From contig SBBP01000137.1 in NCBI GenBank assembly GCA_005239655.1, positions 1 through 5,996 on the forward strand: a DNA stretch of 5,996 nt. Reading direction: 5' to 3'. The position numbers and the translations under genes were made by a program. Below the pieces are notes generated by a model, which was not told where the DNA came from, ran no database searches, and saw only the letters and a program-made list of their open reading frames with translations. Source of the stretch: Candidatus Microgenomatus auricola (GTDB lineage Bacteria; Patescibacteriota; Patescibacteriia; UBA9570; XYC2-FULL-38-9). Below, in pieces: positions 5,404 through 5,996 of this stretch; the first letter of the stretch is position 1; each line of letters opens with the position of its first letter.

Positions 5404-5996
5404 TTACGGCATCAACGACTTGAACCACTTACCCATTTTTCCAGTCACATTGGCCACAGAAGAAAAATTGGTGAAGCTGGGACGGTTCATTCCAGCGTGT
5501 ACTCCCTGTCCCCACAGGACTAAACCGATCGCTGTTGCAAACACTGGGTCCTGAATTTTATCAATCGGCGTATAGATGTGCAGAGGAACACCAACGGATG
5601 CAGAAGTATGAAAGTGACTTTTCGCCATGTCTACAACGCCATGCAATTTTGCACCACCGCCGGTAATAATCATGCCGGCTGGAAGTTTCGCATACCGATC
5701 AATTTTGTGAAGTTCCGCCTTGACCATGTCAAAAATTTCTTCCAAACGTGCCACGATAATTTCCGCCACTTCTTTGCGCGACACTAATACTTGTTCCTTG
5801 GAATCAATTTTCGCTAAATCTATATCCTCGTGCTTCATCACCTGCTCAACTAATGCGGTTCCATACTGTTTTTTGACCTGCTCCGCGACGTCGACTGACG
5901 TACGCAACCCAATCGCAATGTCGTTGGTAATATGTCCTGCTCCAACTGGCAAAATTTTTGTATGAATCACGTCCCCTTCCTCAAACACCATCAGAC
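5404..5996 (-). CDS. ftsA: Cell division protein FtsA, C-terminal part (5' end outside window)
   Basis: Actin-like protein that tethers FtsZ filaments to the membrane. The last 196 residues are in view, in a frame that enters from the right edge. Seen: the segment GAGHITNDIAIGLRTSVDVAE typical of FtsA (equivalent to GG-x-x-IT-DIA-GL...AE), QYG shortly after, the nucleotide-binding PAGMIITGGGAKLHGV segment, and DPVFATAIGLVLWG. The protein ends GKMGKWFKSLMP, a short positively charged amphipathic stretch that fits the membrane-targeting tail. It ends at a TAA, 188 bp before ftsZ, the classic gene order. Nothing suggests truncation other than the window edge. Confidence 0.96.
   Translation of the reverse strand, partial: LMVFEEGDVIHTKILPVGAGHITNDIAIGLRTSVDVAEQVKKQYGTALVEQVMKHEDIDLAKIDSKEQVLVSRKEVAEIIVARLEEIFDMVKAELHKIDRYAKLPAGMIITGGGAKLHGVVDMAKSHFHTSASVGVPLHIYTPIDKIQDPVFATAIGLVLWGQGVHAGMNRPSFTNFSSVANVTGKMGKWFKSLMP

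Noticed and set aside
5262..5458. 12-bp direct repeat acattggccaca at 5262-5273 and 5447-5458
   Set aside because: About one shared 12-mer is expected by chance in a 6-kb window, and one copy is within ftsA coding sequence.

Overview
The window reads as bacterial chromosome. Every gene I can support lies on the minus strand. In transcription order, from high to low coordinates, they are: the 3' end of ftsA, complete ftsZ, nrdR, a cobO-type corrinoid adenosyltransferase, and most of nrdJ, an adenosylcobalamin-dependent class II ribonucleotide reductase interrupted by a 368-residue intein. Base composition is roughly balanced. The standard bacterial code fits, since no gene body contains an in-frame TGA. 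None of the four visible start codons has a clear Shine-Dalgarno sequence. With the compact layout and a short cone-less NrdJ, this suggests a Candidate Phyla Radiation (Patescibacteria)-type genome, but that assignment is an inference held with low to moderate confidence.

Right part (about 4070-5996): the FtsA C-terminal half ends in an amphipathic tail, followed by a 188-bp gap and a full-length FtsZ with intact GTPase motifs and a C-terminal conserved peptide. The gap holds a candidate sigma70-type promoter for ftsZ, framed by nested inverted repeats.

Middle (3003-4055): nrdR follows ftsZ by 14 bp, and cobO follows nrdR by 3 bp. The three genes are probably one transcript, so the dNTP-responsive repressor NrdR and the enzyme that completes the B12 cofactor appear to be made together with the division GTPase.

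Intergenic region (2746-3002): this holds a small terminator-like hairpin after cobO, a perfect DnaA box, an extended -10 promoter, two tandem NrdR boxes 32 bp apart and a 17-bp hairpin just before nrdJ. It is a dense control region for the reductase.

Left part (1-2745): nrdJ runs in one open frame of 915 codons off the left edge. The intein is inserted exactly between the conserved Asn-Pro and the thiyl-radical Cys-Gly-Glu of the active-site loop, so the enzyme should be inactive until splicing. The intein carries both LAGLIDADG-type acidic motifs and looks like a complete homing element.

Taken together, FtsA and FtsZ drive septation, NrdJ makes dNTPs using adenosylcobalamin supplied by CobO, and NrdR (perhaps with DnaA) tunes nrdJ.
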